Source of the DNA: Actinoalloteichus caeruleus DSM 43889
Lineage (GTDB): Bacteria; Actinomycetota; Actinomycetes; Mycobacteriales; Pseudonocardiaceae
Assembly: GCF_000429185.2 (NCBI RefSeq)
Contig: NZ_AUBJ02000001.1
Coordinates: 2,046,001-2,110,000, forward strand
Reading direction: 5' to 3'
DNA length: 64,000 nt
The number at the start of each line of letters is the position of its first letter. Within the stretch, counting starts at the first letter, position 1. Under the pieces are notes generated by a model, which worked only from the letters and a program-made list of their open reading frames with translations, ran no database searches and was not told where the DNA came from. This document shows positions 45,270 to 53,812 of the stretch, piece after piece. Made by a program: the position numbers and the translations under genes.

Positions 45270-46784
45270 TCAGTTCTCCGGCGGACGCACCGCACGCCGG
45301 AGGATCTTGCCCGTCAACCCCTTCGGCAGCTCCGGCACGAACCACAGATGACGGGGGTACTTGTAGGTGGCGACGCGTTCCCGCAGGAACTCACGCAGCT
45401 CGTCCTCGGTCACCGTCGCCCCCGGCTTCCGGGCGACGGCCGCGCCGACCTCCTCACCCAGCTCCGGGTGCGGCACACCGACGACCGCGACCTCCAGCAC
45501 GTCCGGGTGCTCGTAGCAGGCCTCCTCCACCTCGCGCGGGTACACGTTGTACCCGCCGCGCAGGATCAGGTCCTTCTTGCGGTCGACGATGTGGAAGAAG
45601 CCGTCCTCGTCCCGGCGCGCGAGGTCACCGGTGCGCAGCCACCCGTCGGGCATCGCCGCCTCGGTGGCCTCCGGGCGCCGCCAGTAACCCCGCATCACGT
45701 TGGGCCCCTGGATAACGATCTCCCCGACCTCCCCGTCGGGCAGCTCCACCCCGAGGTCGTCCACCACCCGCATCCGCACCCCCCGCACCGGAGTTCCGAT
45801 GGACCCGGCCTTGCGGGGCCGATCGGGGTGGTTGAACGAGGCGACCGGGGAGGTCTCGCTCAGGCCGTAGCCCTCCAGGATCTGGCAGCCGAACGCGTCC
45901 TCGAAGGCGGAGAGCAGCTCCAACGGCATCGCCGCGCCGCCCGAGATGCAGGTGCGCAGACTGGACACGTCCACCCCACTCCGGTCCGGGTGGTTGAGCA
46001 TCGCCCCGTACATGGTGGGCACGCCCTGGAACACCGTGACCCGGTCCCGTTCGACGACCTCCAACGCCCGCCCCGGGTCGAACCGGGGGATCAGCGTCAG
46101 GCTCGCGCCCGTCCGCACGGCCGCGAGCAGGCCACAGGTGAGCCCGAAGGAGTGAAACAGGGGAAGGCACCCCATGATCACGTCCTCCTCGGTGCACTCC
46201 AGGACGGTGGCGGCCGTCAGCTCCGCGTTGCCCCGCAGGTTGTCGTGGGTCAGTTCGGCGCCCTTGGGTTCCCCAGTGGTGCCCGAGGTGTAGAGGATCA
46301 GCGCGGTGGCCGTGGCGTCGATGGCGCCGGCCCGCTCCACGAGCTCCGCCACCTCCCCTTCTGGCGTGGGAGCCAGCAGGCCGGGAGTGTCGGCGAGTTC
46401 GGCCACGGTGAGCGCCGGCACCCCGACCTCACCGGCGGCGGGCGTCACCTGGTCCATCGCGGGCCCGTCCGACACCACCAGCGAGGCCTCCGCGTCGGAC
46501 AGCCGGTAGCGGATCTCCCGGGACCGGAGCAGCGGCGCCATCGGCACCGCGACGCCCCCGGCGAGCAGCACGCCGAAGAACACCACGGGGAACGCCGGAA
46601 CGTTCGGGAGGACGAGCCCCACCCGGTCGCCCGGCCGCACGTCCCGAGCCGCCAGGGACAAGGCCACGTCCGAGGCGCGGTGCAGGAGATCCCGGTAGGT
46701 CAGGACCTCCCCGTCGAGCCGCACGGCCGGCCGGTCCGGGTGTCGGGTCGCCGTCTCCGCCAGCATCGTCGCCAGGTTCGTCAT
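45270..46784 (-). CDS. AMP-dependent long-chain acyl-CoA synthetase/ligase
   Basis: A 504-residue adenylate-forming enzyme behind AAGGAG. The phosphate loop is LILYTSGTTGEPKGAELTH. Further motifs are LPLFHSFG, ILEGYGLSETSP, the hinge region GWLRTGDLARRDEDGFFHIVDRKKD (Asp of TGD) and the terminal catalytic Lys in PKGLTGKILRR. It activates a carboxylic, probably fatty, acid to acyl-AMP and then acyl-CoA in the cytoplasm. It is monocistronic. The upstream 314 bp contain a 20-bp tandem repeat. Confidence 0.92.
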   Translation of the reverse strand: MTNLATMLAETATRHPDRPAVRLDGEVLTYRDLLHRASDVALSLAARDVRPGDRVGLVLPNVPAFPVVFFGVLLAGGVAVPMAPLLRSREIRYRLSDAEASLVVSDGPAMDQVTPAAGEVGVPALTVAELADTPGLLAPTPEGEVAELVERAGAIDATATALILYTSGTTGEPKGAELTHDNLRGNAELTAATVLECTEEDVIMGCLPLFHSFGLTCGLLAAVRTGASLTLIPRFDPGRALEVVERDRVTVFQGVPTMYGAMLNHPDRSGVDVSSLRTCISGGAAMPLELLSAFEDAFGCQILEGYGLSETSPVASFNHPDRPRKAGSIGTPVRGVRMRVVDDLGVELPDGEVGEIVIQGPNVMRGYWRRPEATEAAMPDGWLRTGDLARRDEDGFFHIVDRKKDLILRGGYNVYPREVEEACYEHPDVLEVAVVGVPHPELGEEVGAAVARKPGATVTEDELREFLRERVATYKYPRHLWFVPELPKGLTGKILRRAVRPPEN

Positions 46785-46936
46785 CGGCTCGGCTCCTTCG
46801 CCTCGGACCGTCTCCTCCCAGCACGCTGACACTTCCGAGTGAGGGTTGGCAACCTGAACGGGCGCCGTGCCCGAGGGTTCGGACCAGCCGGGGCCGCGCC
46901 GCCGGCGCGGGGGCGGAGGTTCCCGGGCGCGGTCGG

Positions 46937-47013
46937 GCGGGCTGGGTCCGCCCGGCGGGGCTGGGTCGCGTTCGGCGGGGCTGGGCCGCGTTCGGCGGGG
47001 CTGGGTCGCCGGG
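46937..47013. repeat. 20-bp tandem repeat, three full copies plus a partial one
   Basis: Units at 46954, 46974 and 46994 read GGCGGGGCTGGGTCGCGTTC with one C/T change, exactly 20 bp apart; a degenerate copy precedes them. The repeat lies upstream of the acyl-CoA ligase and downstream of the NYN gene. Confidence 0.75.
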
Positions 47014-47098
47014 CCAGGCGGGAAGCGTGGCCCTCACCCACGACGCCCTCGGTCAGGCGGACCACCACCGCACCCACCCTCCGTGGTGCTCAGCGGGT

Positions 47099-48109
47099 TC
47101 AGCCAGGACCACCCGGTCCGCCCGCGTCCACCTGCTCCCAGAACCGGGCCCGGAGCCGGAACCGCACGCTGTCGGCGAGGTCGTCGATCCCCAACGCGTC
47201 GGACATGTCCAACAGCAACGCCCGGTCGACCTCCTTCGGGATGGACGGCCGGCTCGCTGCCAGCTCCGACCCCCGCCCGGCGTCGTCACCGTCCCACCAG
47301 GCCCGCAGCACCTTGTTCACGACCTGGTCGATCCGCTCCGCCATCTCCTCGTCAGCCCACAACCCCGGTGCCACCGTGGTGTCGGCGTCCGTGCTGCTGG
47401 AACAGACGAGGCGCACGTCGCTGCGACCACCGTTCTGCGCACGCGCCGCCGGGGAGACCGGCCGGGCGGCGGGCACGGCGGCGGGCGGCCGGGCGGCGAA
47501 CACGGCGGGCGACGGCACCGGGGGCCGACTCGCCGGAGCCTGCGGGACCGGCTTCGGCCGGGCGGACCGGGGGAGGATCGTGCTGTCGATCACCGCCGAG
47601 CTGATCAGGTCCAACCCGTCCGCCGCGCTCTGGAGGTGGCGACTGACACCGTGGGGCTTGTCGTCCCTGTTCGGCACGGCCAACACCGTGACCCGAACCC
47701 CGTGCGCCTGCGCCTCCTCGACGGCCTCGGTCAGGTCGTCGTCGCCGGAGACGAGGTAGATGGCGTCGACGGCGGCCTTGCGGGCGTGGGCCACCAGGTC
47801 GAGGCCGATCCGCAGGTCCACCCCCTTCTGCTCCCCGTCGAACCCGATGCGGCCCAGGCGGAGCTTGACGTGGGGCAGCAGCCCGATCTTCTCCTGCCGT
47901 GGGTCGGGCACCTTGTGACGGGCGGCGTCGTACCAGTGCACCCGCAGCAGCGGGAGCCCGGAGTGCTTGGTGGCGTGCGCGATGAGCGCCTCCACCAGCC
48001 GTTCGTGATCAGCCTCGATGCTCCCCAGCAGGGACGTACCGGTGATGCGTGTCGCCGACGCCGCCAGCAGGTAACCGGCGTCGACGTACACCGCGCACTG
48101 TGACCGCAC
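47099..48109 (-). CDS. NYN domain-containing protein (PIN-like RNase fold)
   Basis: A 336-residue protein. GTG 48109 is chosen because GGAGG precedes it and the NYN domain then begins at once (SQCAVYVDAGYLL). Acidic metal-binding residues appear in YVDAG, KGVDLRIGLDLV and LVSGDDDLTEAV, the NYN/LabA-like pattern of nucleases acting on RNA. A Pro/Ala/Arg linker (about 205-260) leads to a helical C-terminal part (EEMAERIDQVVNKVLRAWWDG). It is probably a cytoplasmic RNA-processing enzyme. It stands alone. Confidence 0.87.
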   Translation of the reverse strand: MRSQCAVYVDAGYLLAASATRITGTSLLGSIEADHERLVEALIAHATKHSGLPLLRVHWYDAARHKVPDPRQEKIGLLPHVKLRLGRIGFDGEQKGVDLRIGLDLVAHARKAAVDAIYLVSGDDDLTEAVEEAQAHGVRVTVLAVPNRDDKPHGVSRHLQSAADGLDLISSAVIDSTILPRSARPKPVPQAPASRPPVPSPAVFAARPPAAVPAARPVSPAARAQNGGRSDVRLVCSSSTDADTTVAPGLWADEEMAERIDQVVNKVLRAWWDGDDAGRGSELAASRPSIPKEVDRALLLDMSDALGIDDLADSVRFRLRARFWEQVDAGGPGGPG

Positions 48110-48634
48110 TACGGACCTCCCGTTCGCACCGGATGTTCCCCCCAGCATCCCCGAAGATGCGCAAAAGCAGGCTCCACAGCAGACGGAACCTGGACGGTCG
48201 CGGGCGTAGTTGCCGCCGTCGCCCCGAGGTGCCATGCGCCGGCCTGGAACGGACGCCTACGACGCGACGCACCGGGCTATCGTGCCCGCCACCACGGGAC
48301 GGAGCGGTCCGAAGAGCACGGCGACCGCATCCCCCGACGGTGCCCGAGCCGGGCGCGCCGAGGGGAGCACCCGCCTCCTCGGTGGCCAACGGATCACCTA
48401 TTCGCGGGAACCGGCCCCGCACCGCTGATGGTTGGGACATGCTGGGCCACAGCAGGGCTGCCGTCACCGTGGAGCTTCGCCGCACGGTGGTCAGCCCTCG
48501 TGCCCCGGTACCCGGTCGTCGGCCGGTCCGTCACCGTAGGCGGACGACGCGGCAGGCCGGTGGACAGCCGGCCAGACGAGTACGGGCACGATGGTTCCCC
48601 CTGGCCGAGCCGGCACGAGCGAACAGGAGATCGG
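48110..48634. other. 525-bp gap between divergent genes
   Basis: No gene is convincing here; open frames are Arg-rich and lack ribosome sites. It should carry the promoters of the NYN gene and the small hypothetical gene. Confidence 0.35.
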
Positions 48635-48886
48635 ATGGACTTCGTGGACACGCACCGTGGACAGGCACGGCTCTCCCTCGGTGACGCCGTCAACACGGGA
48701 CTCCCCAACGAGGAGCGCCTGGAGCGGGCCCACGTGGGCATCGGCTACGCGATCCTGGCGCTGGCGGATGCGATCGATCCGGACCCCTGTGGACATCAGG
48801 GCGCCCACCGCTTCCGCTGCGCCCGCCCCTCCGGACACGCGGGATTCCACCGCACTCGGATCGAAGGTTCCGACCACGTCTGGTAG
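48635..48886 (+). CDS. Hypothetical small protein
   Basis: An 83-residue protein behind AGGAG, beginning MDFVDTHRGQARLSLGDAV. It has a helical middle (ERAHVGIGYAILALADAID) and a C-terminal part with two Cys and several His (DPCGHQGAHRFRCARPSGHAGFH) that could bind a metal. No family is recognised, but codon bias and the ribosome site support a real gene. Confidence 0.6.
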   Translation: MDFVDTHRGQARLSLGDAVNTGLPNEERLERAHVGIGYAILALADAIDPDPCGHQGAHRFRCARPSGHAGFHRTRIEGSDHVW

Positions 48887-49062
48887 GCAGAGTCCCACCA
48901 GCCCTGGCTGATGCGCCCCGGCCGAGAGCCACCCGCCTGGGCAGCATCGTGATCGCAACGCGTGATCAGATCGGCACCGAACCGAAGCAAGTCTGGCGGC
49001 GCGCAGATCCAGGAACTGCGCGCGGACCTTCCTCCCAGGCTGGCAGCGGAGTTGGCCGGAGT

Positions 49063-49377
49063 CTAGGTTGTCTCCTCGTCCATCCATGCCAAGTAGGCAG
49101 GGTTGCCTGAGGTGATCGGGACGACGATGACCTCAGGCACGTCGTAGCTGTGAGCAGAACGCAGGTGCTCGACCAACCGTTCGCTGGCAGCGCCCGTGGT
49201 CTTGCAGACCACCTGCCACTCCCGGTCGGTCTGGACCTCCCCTTCCCAGCGGTACACGCTGGTGACCGGTCCCACGATCTGCGCACACGCTGCCAACCGC
49301 TCGTCTACCGCACTGCGCGCCAGGCTCTCAGCTGCCTCAACGGAGTCGGTCGTCGTAACGACAAGGGCGTAAGCCAT
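49063..49377 (-). CDS. cutA: CutA divalent-cation tolerance family protein
   Basis: A 104-residue protein with the full CutA pattern: VVTTTDSVEAAESLARSAVDERLAACAQI at the start, VYRWEGEVQTDREWQVVCKT in the middle, and SYDVPEVIVVPITSGNPAYLAWM at the end. CutA proteins form very stable trimers similar to PII proteins. The link to copper tolerance is historical and the function is unclear. Confidence 0.93.
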   Translation of the reverse strand: MAYALVVTTTDSVEAAESLARSAVDERLAACAQIVGPVTSVYRWEGEVQTDREWQVVCKTTGAASERLVEHLRSAHSYDVPEVIVVPITSGNPAYLAWMDEETT

Positions 49378-49532
49378 GTCCTCATGGTCCCAGCAAGGTC
49401 AACGAGGGCCGCAGCCGCGGATACTGCCGTCGCCGGCCTACGGCGTCGGCCCCGCCCAGCTGATGGTTCTCGACGCTCTGGACCGGCGGGTGACCACCGT
49501 GGCCACCATCGCGTAACCGTCCATCAGCGTGA

Positions 49533-49744
49533 GAAAGCCCCTATGGAAAGTGGGGCGGTCGCTTCCTCGAGAAACCGATCCTCCTCATCCCTTTCTGGGG
49601 TGCACGGCCTCCAACAAACCCAGTACGGTCCAGTACCGGTGGTGCGGATCACCAGAAAGCCCCGCACAAGCGGGGGTGAGCCGGGCCGGGGTGCAGCGCC
49701 GCCGAACGAGGGCGGGAAAGCCCCGCGCAAGCGGGTGGCTGCGG
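49533..49744. CRISPR. Degenerate CRISPR-like relic, type I-E-style repeats
   Basis: Two 29-bp repeat-like units start at 49655 and 49716, exactly 61 bp apart, leaving a 32-bp spacer. Each begins GAAAGCCCCGC and has AAGCGGG with dyad symmetry. The first ends GGGGGTGAGCCG and the second is diverged at its 3' end. A third unit sharing only GAAAGCCCC begins at 49533, exactly two periods upstream; the position between (49594) is not recognisable. The 29+32 bp period fits type I-E. No cas gene is in the window. Confidence 0.5.
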
Positions 49745-49945
49745 CTGGTTCTCGGTTCGGTCGTCTCGGTCGGTGGCGTGCGCGAGCCTGCTCGGCGGCT
49801 GTTGCGTTCGGCTGCGCGGCCTCGGATGATGCAGCGGTCGCGGCCGGCGTGTCCGCTTTCTCCGCTGTCACCAGCTTTGTCGCGACGCGGTGGGGCGACG
49901 ACGCGTCCCGCCGTGGGAGAACCAGAACCAACAGGAAGGACAAGG

Positions 49946-50974
49946 GTGAACGGCCCCTCGTTACGTCGCTGGTCCCTGGATCGGGACGAAGCCCCGGCGC
50001 GCGCGGTCAACGTGGTCACCGTGGGCTCGTCGACGATGGAAGGACACACGGGCGTCACGCCCACCCACCAGCCGGTGGCGGTCGCCGGCTTTCCCGGGAT
50101 GCTCGCCGCGCACCTGCCGTGGCAGAACGGTATCTACTACCCGTCGGCGTCCTGGGCGCACGGGTGGGCGACGGGCGGGCCGGCGACCACCACGCCGACG
50201 GACCTGGGTCAGCGGGCGATGCGGTTGGGCTCCGAGGCGTGGATCGAGCGGGTCATGCCGCGCTGTGAGGCGGTCTCGGTCCTGTTCATGACCGGGGAGG
50301 GCGGCGGCCGGTTCCGGGTGGTCATCGACGGCCACTCGCACACGGTGTCCCAACCGGACCCCTCGGCCCCTCCTCGCACGGCGACCGGCCGGTGGGTGTC
50401 CCCGCGACTCCAGCTCGGGGATCACCGGGTGCGCATCCAGGCGCTCTCGGGACACGCCGTGGTGGTCGCGGGTGCGTTCCGCCACGACCAGTGGGCTGGT
50501 GCCGGGGTCCGCGTGTACTCGGGTGGCCTGTCGGGGTCGGCCACGGACCGGTGGATCTCGGGCGCTGACGTGGAGCGCCACCTGACCAGGGTGCGCACCC
50601 TGGACCCCGGCCTGCTGATCGTGGCGATGGGGTCGAACGACTGGCGGTACGGGCATTCCGCGGACACCTTCGCGGCCAACCTGCGGACCATCATCAGCCA
50701 GCACCGCGCCGTCACGGACGCGAGCGTGTTGCTGCTCGCCCCGCACTGCCGGCTCGACATGCCCGGCCCCGGGTGGCTCGCCTACTGCGAGGCGATGGCC
50801 GACGTGGCCGCCGAGACCGGCTGCGATCATCTCGACCTGCAACACGAGTTCCCCGCCTCGGTGGCGGAGGACGATTCGCGACGTCCGCTGATCGCGCCGG
50901 ACCGGGTGCACCTCACCCCGCGTGGTCACGCCCGGCTCGGCCGGCTCGTCGCCGACCACCTCCGTGCCGCCTGA
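49946..50974 (+). CDS. SGNH/GDSL-like hydrolase
   Basis: A 342-residue protein starting at GTG 49946 behind AGGAAGG. Block I is VVTVGSSTMEG (GSS in place of GDS), block III is AMGSNDWRYG and block V is DRVHLTPRGH. An inserted beta-rich region (about residues 110-190) separates blocks I and III. There is no signal peptide. It is probably an esterase or acetylhydrolase; the substrate may be a carbohydrate or lipid. It follows the CRISPR-like relic. Confidence 0.8.
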   Translation: MNGPSLRRWSLDRDEAPARAVNVVTVGSSTMEGHTGVTPTHQPVAVAGFPGMLAAHLPWQNGIYYPSASWAHGWATGGPATTTPTDLGQRAMRLGSEAWIERVMPRCEAVSVLFMTGEGGGRFRVVIDGHSHTVSQPDPSAPPRTATGRWVSPRLQLGDHRVRIQALSGHAVVVAGAFRHDQWAGAGVRVYSGGLSGSATDRWISGADVERHLTRVRTLDPGLLIVAMGSNDWRYGHSADTFAANLRTIISQHRAVTDASVLLLAPHCRLDMPGPGWLAYCEAMADVAAETGCDHLDLQHEFPASVAEDDSRRPLIAPDRVHLTPRGHARLGRLVADHLRAA

Positions 50975-51588
50975 GGGGTGTCGTCTCCGGTCGGGCGGTG
51001 GAGGTGGGGACCGCCCGCCGACTGACCCCACGCGATCGGGTGCGTCGGGGCTGCCGGGGGCAGCGCTGGCCGACCCCCCGGCAACCACACCCTCGGGTGA
51101 GCGGGGGCGAGCCGGCGGCGGGTGCCGGGGGTGCCTTCGAGCGCCTGGCGCGAGTCGGGCGTGGGAGGGCGGGAACGCCCCTGACCGGCCAGGTCACCGC
51201 TCCCGCGCCGGGTGCGTGGTGATCCGGCCTCGTTCGCAAGGAGGGGCGAGCGAGGCCGGCGGCCACCTCCTTGCCAGCCCGGGTTCGGTGCCGCGCGGGC
51301 GGATGAGGCGGTTCGGCTCCACCGAGAACTCACCGGTCGGCGCTCACCACGACCTCGGCGGCGGCTTGGGTCCGGCAGCGCTCTTCACGAGGTGCCGACG
51401 TGGCTGGTCCAGTGGCGTCCCTCAGCACGGGCTGGTCGTCCCGGCACGTCCCACGCCGTCCCCCAGGCCCCGGTGCGTCCCCGCGCACCCCCACGTCCCG
51501 GGCGTCCACCGTGGATGCCGGTGGCGGCCGCGCGGGTGCGACGCCTTCCGTGGGATCCCGGTCCTCGTGGACGCGGGCGCCGTTCCGG
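50975..51588. other. 614-bp gap between convergent genes
   Basis: No gene recognised. An isolated sequence at 51086-51114 resembles the 3' half of the CRISPR-like repeat at 49655 (AGCGGGGGCGAGCCG against AGCGGGGGTGAGCCG). Confidence 0.35.
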
Positions 51589-52215
51589 TCAGGGCTGTTG
51601 CGCCCTGCGGAGGCCGACGATCGTGTCGGTCACCTCGGCCCGCTGGCCGTTCGGTCCGGTCGCGATCCGCTTCGGGGCCTCCAACACCTCCGGGGTCCAG
51701 TCCGGTCCGAGCCCGAGTGACTCGGCGAGCTCGGCCGGGGTCGGGAGCTCGTGGTCCGACGCCGAGCTCCACGACCACGGTGCGACCGAGCCGTGGTCGA
51801 CGATGAGCAGCGCGCCGCCGGGGTTCACGGATTCCGCCGCCCGCCGCAGCACGGCCTCCCGGTCTGGTGCGTAGAAGAAGCTCCCCCAGACCAGGTCGAA
51901 CGGGCCGGTGGGCAGGGGGTCAACCGTCACGTCGCGGCGGACGGCCGTCACCCTGGCGGCGAGTCCCTCCTCGGCGGCGCGGCGGGCGATCCGGTCGACC
52001 GCGGTCTGGGCGACGTCGAGTGCCGTCACCGCCCATCCCTGGGCGGCGAGCCAGAGTGCGTCGCCGCCGTGTCCGGCGCCGAGTTCGAGGGCGCGCCCGG
52101 GTTGGAGGTGTAGCCGGGGGATCGTCGCGACCACCGGCGCGTTCGGTGTCGTGCCCCAGGACGGGTCCGCCGACTGGTACTGCTTCTCCCAGAAGTTCGC
52201 GTCGTAGGTGGTCAT
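51589..52215 (-). CDS. Class I SAM-dependent methyltransferase
   Basis: A 208-residue Rossmann-type methyltransferase. The N-terminus MTTYDANFWEKQYQSADPSW is typical of the TehB/thiopurine-like small methyltransferases. Motif I is ALELGAGHGGDALWLA, the acidic residue is in VTALDVAQTA, and FDLVWGSFFYAPD is motif IV. The substrate is unknown. It stands alone, divergent from the zinc locus 570 bp away. Confidence 0.87.
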   Translation of the reverse strand: MTTYDANFWEKQYQSADPSWGTTPNAPVVATIPRLHLQPGRALELGAGHGGDALWLAAQGWAVTALDVAQTAVDRIARRAAEEGLAARVTAVRRDVTVDPLPTGPFDLVWGSFFYAPDREAVLRRAAESVNPGGALLIVDHGSVAPWSWSSASDHELPTPAELAESLGLGPDWTPEVLEAPKRIATGPNGQRAEVTDTIVGLRRAQQP

Positions 52216-52787
52216 CGCCACACTGGTCCTCTCAGACGTGCTCGTGGGCCGGGTGTGCCCGCGCACAGCCTGCGGAGCGACCGGGACCCGGAGCAAGGGA
52301 TGTTGCGGAAACGGCAAATCGCGCGGTTCTCACCCGCCGGGAGCGGGTGCCCGGCGGCCGGCGGGTTCGCCCGGGGCTGACGGTCGCGTCGGGGGCGGGG
52401 AGACGGGACCCGGACGCGCGGCCCACGGGATGGCGGCCGGAGCCGGCGACCTCGGTGGCGTCGAGCTGGGCCACGTCGCGCGGGCGCACCCCGAGGGGAG
52501 GGTGGCCGAGCGCGGGGAGCCGGTGCGTCCGCGCCCACCAGTCGTGTTGGTCGGTCCGGACGCCCCGCCCCGACGTGGCGTCCAGTCGACCGGCCGGCCC
52601 GACTCCTCCCCCGAGCCCGGACGGGGACGTGGTCGCGCGGCACCTCACACCGTGGTGCCGCCGCCCGGGTACGAGGGGGCCCGACTGGTCGAACCGGGCG
52701 ATCGGGAGCACCCCATCCGGACTAATGACAATCGTTTTCATTTTCAATACAGTCTGGTTGTCCTGATCACCTGTGAGAGGAACCGTG
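52216..52787. other. 572-bp gap upstream of the zinc locus
   Basis: Nothing coding is recognised. The last 60 bp are sharply AT-richer than the surroundings and carry the Zur-like box (52726) and a TACAGT-like -10 about 10 bp further on. Confidence 0.45.
52726..52740. promoter_or_regulatory. Zur-box-like palindrome
   Basis: TGACAATCGTTTTCA closely matches the actinobacterial Zur consensus TGAAAATGATTTTCA (imperfect palindrome, TGA-n-AA...TT-n-TCA). It lies 48 bp before the first gene of the locus and overlaps its presumed promoter. Zinc-replete Zur would block expression. Confidence 0.7.
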
Positions 52788-53414
52788 ATGCACGTTCGTA
52801 ATCGCGTGGGTGTGGGAGCCGTCGCCGTGGCGGCGGCGGCGCTCCTGGCGGGTGCCACCCCCGCCTACGCGCAGACCACCCTGTCGGAGGGACACGTGGA
52901 CGTGATCGACGTCCACCTCCACGGTGACCACTTCCACGTGCACGTCCACGCCGAGGACCTCGGGCAGTCCTTCGAGCCGTCGGAGGTCGTGTTCGAGGTC
53001 AACGACAACGCCGCGGGCACCATCACCGCCGAGAGCGCCTTCGTCGGCGCTCCCGTCGGCTCGGCCGCCTGGGTGTTACCGGCCGAGGCCACCGACGGGG
53101 TGCTCTTCGCCGGCTTCAGCGCGCATGACCTCGCCCCAGGGGACACCGACGACGACCAGGTGCACGTCGCGCTGACCGGCGTGTCCGGTCCCGGCGACAT
53201 CGGGCTGTGGGACGCCGACGACCTGAGCGTCGTGTTCAACTCCTTCGACGGCCTCGACTCCGAGGACGTGCTGACGCTGGGCCCCGACGCCCATTACCAC
53301 CCGGCCTGGGTTTTCACCGACGCCGGCCAGTACTTCCTGACGTTCGAGGTCTCGGCGCTGGTCGACGGGGCCACCATCACGGATGAGGCGACCCTGGAGT
53401 TCGTCGTCGGCTGA
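52788..53414 (+). CDS. Secreted His-rich single anchored-repeat-domain protein
   Basis: A 208-residue protein after AGAGGA. The signal peptide is residues 1-29 (VGVGAVAVAAAALLAG, cut at AYAQ). The mature start SEGHVDVIDVHLHGDHFHVH packs eight His into a short segment, a likely metal site. The rest is one copy of the actinobacterial surface-repeat domain (TIGR03769-like), seen again in the next genes: WVLPAE..DGVLFAGF, the GPGDIGLW turn, and DAHYHPAWVF. It has no anchor, so it is released or wall-bound. It is the first gene behind the Zur-like box and has its own terminators, so it may be the most abundant product. Confidence 0.8.
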   Translation: MHVRNRVGVGAVAVAAAALLAGATPAYAQTTLSEGHVDVIDVHLHGDHFHVHVHAEDLGQSFEPSEVVFEVNDNAAGTITAESAFVGAPVGSAAWVLPAEATDGVLFAGFSAHDLAPGDTDDDQVHVALTGVSGPGDIGLWDADDLSVVFNSFDGLDSEDVLTLGPDAHYHPAWVFTDAGQYFLTFEVSALVDGATITDEATLEFVVG

Positions 53415-53454
53415 CCCATCCGCCGTGCCGGGCGACGGGCCGGGGAGGCGGGGC

Positions 53455-53484
53455 CGCGTCCTGGTGGGAAGACGTCACCACCAG
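53455..53484 (+). terminator. Hairpin after the His-rich protein gene
   Basis: The arms GTCCTGGTGG (53455-53464) and CCACCAGGAC (53475-53484) pair perfectly; the loop is 10 nt. Confidence 0.6.
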
Positions 53485-53576
53485 GACATGCCCGCCGGAC
53501 CGTCGCCATGACCCCACGTCCCGAGTGGACCCGGACCTGACCGCTGGCGGGCACCCACCAGCGACCGGTCCTGCTC

Positions 53577-53619
53577 CGGCGTCCCCGCCCGGCCAGCCAC
53601 CACCCGGGCGGGGACGCCG
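53577..53619 (+). terminator. Strong terminator upstream of the surface-protein gene
   Basis: A perfect 16-bp stem (arm CGGCGTCCCCGCCCGG, 53577-53592 with 53604-53619) with an 11-nt loop. With the hairpin at 53455 it should stop most transcripts from the Zur-like promoter. Confidence 0.7.
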
Positions 53620-53812
53620 AAACGACCACGACAGGAGCCACCCCCGCGACGACGGCGGCCACCTGACCGGTCGAGACGGCACCCCCGGGACCCCGCCGCC
53701 CGGACCCACGAAACCTGCCGCCGTCCCCCTCGCGCCGACGACCGGTGCCCCGGCGTCGCCGAGCGCGTCCCCGTCGTCCGTCCCGTCTGGAAGCCGTCCG
53801 AAGGACACCACC

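Noticed and set aside
51086-51114. Single sequence resembling half of a CRISPR repeat
   Set aside because: Isolated, not at a multiple of 61 bp from the others, and only about 15 bases match; chance in GC-rich DNA cannot be excluded.
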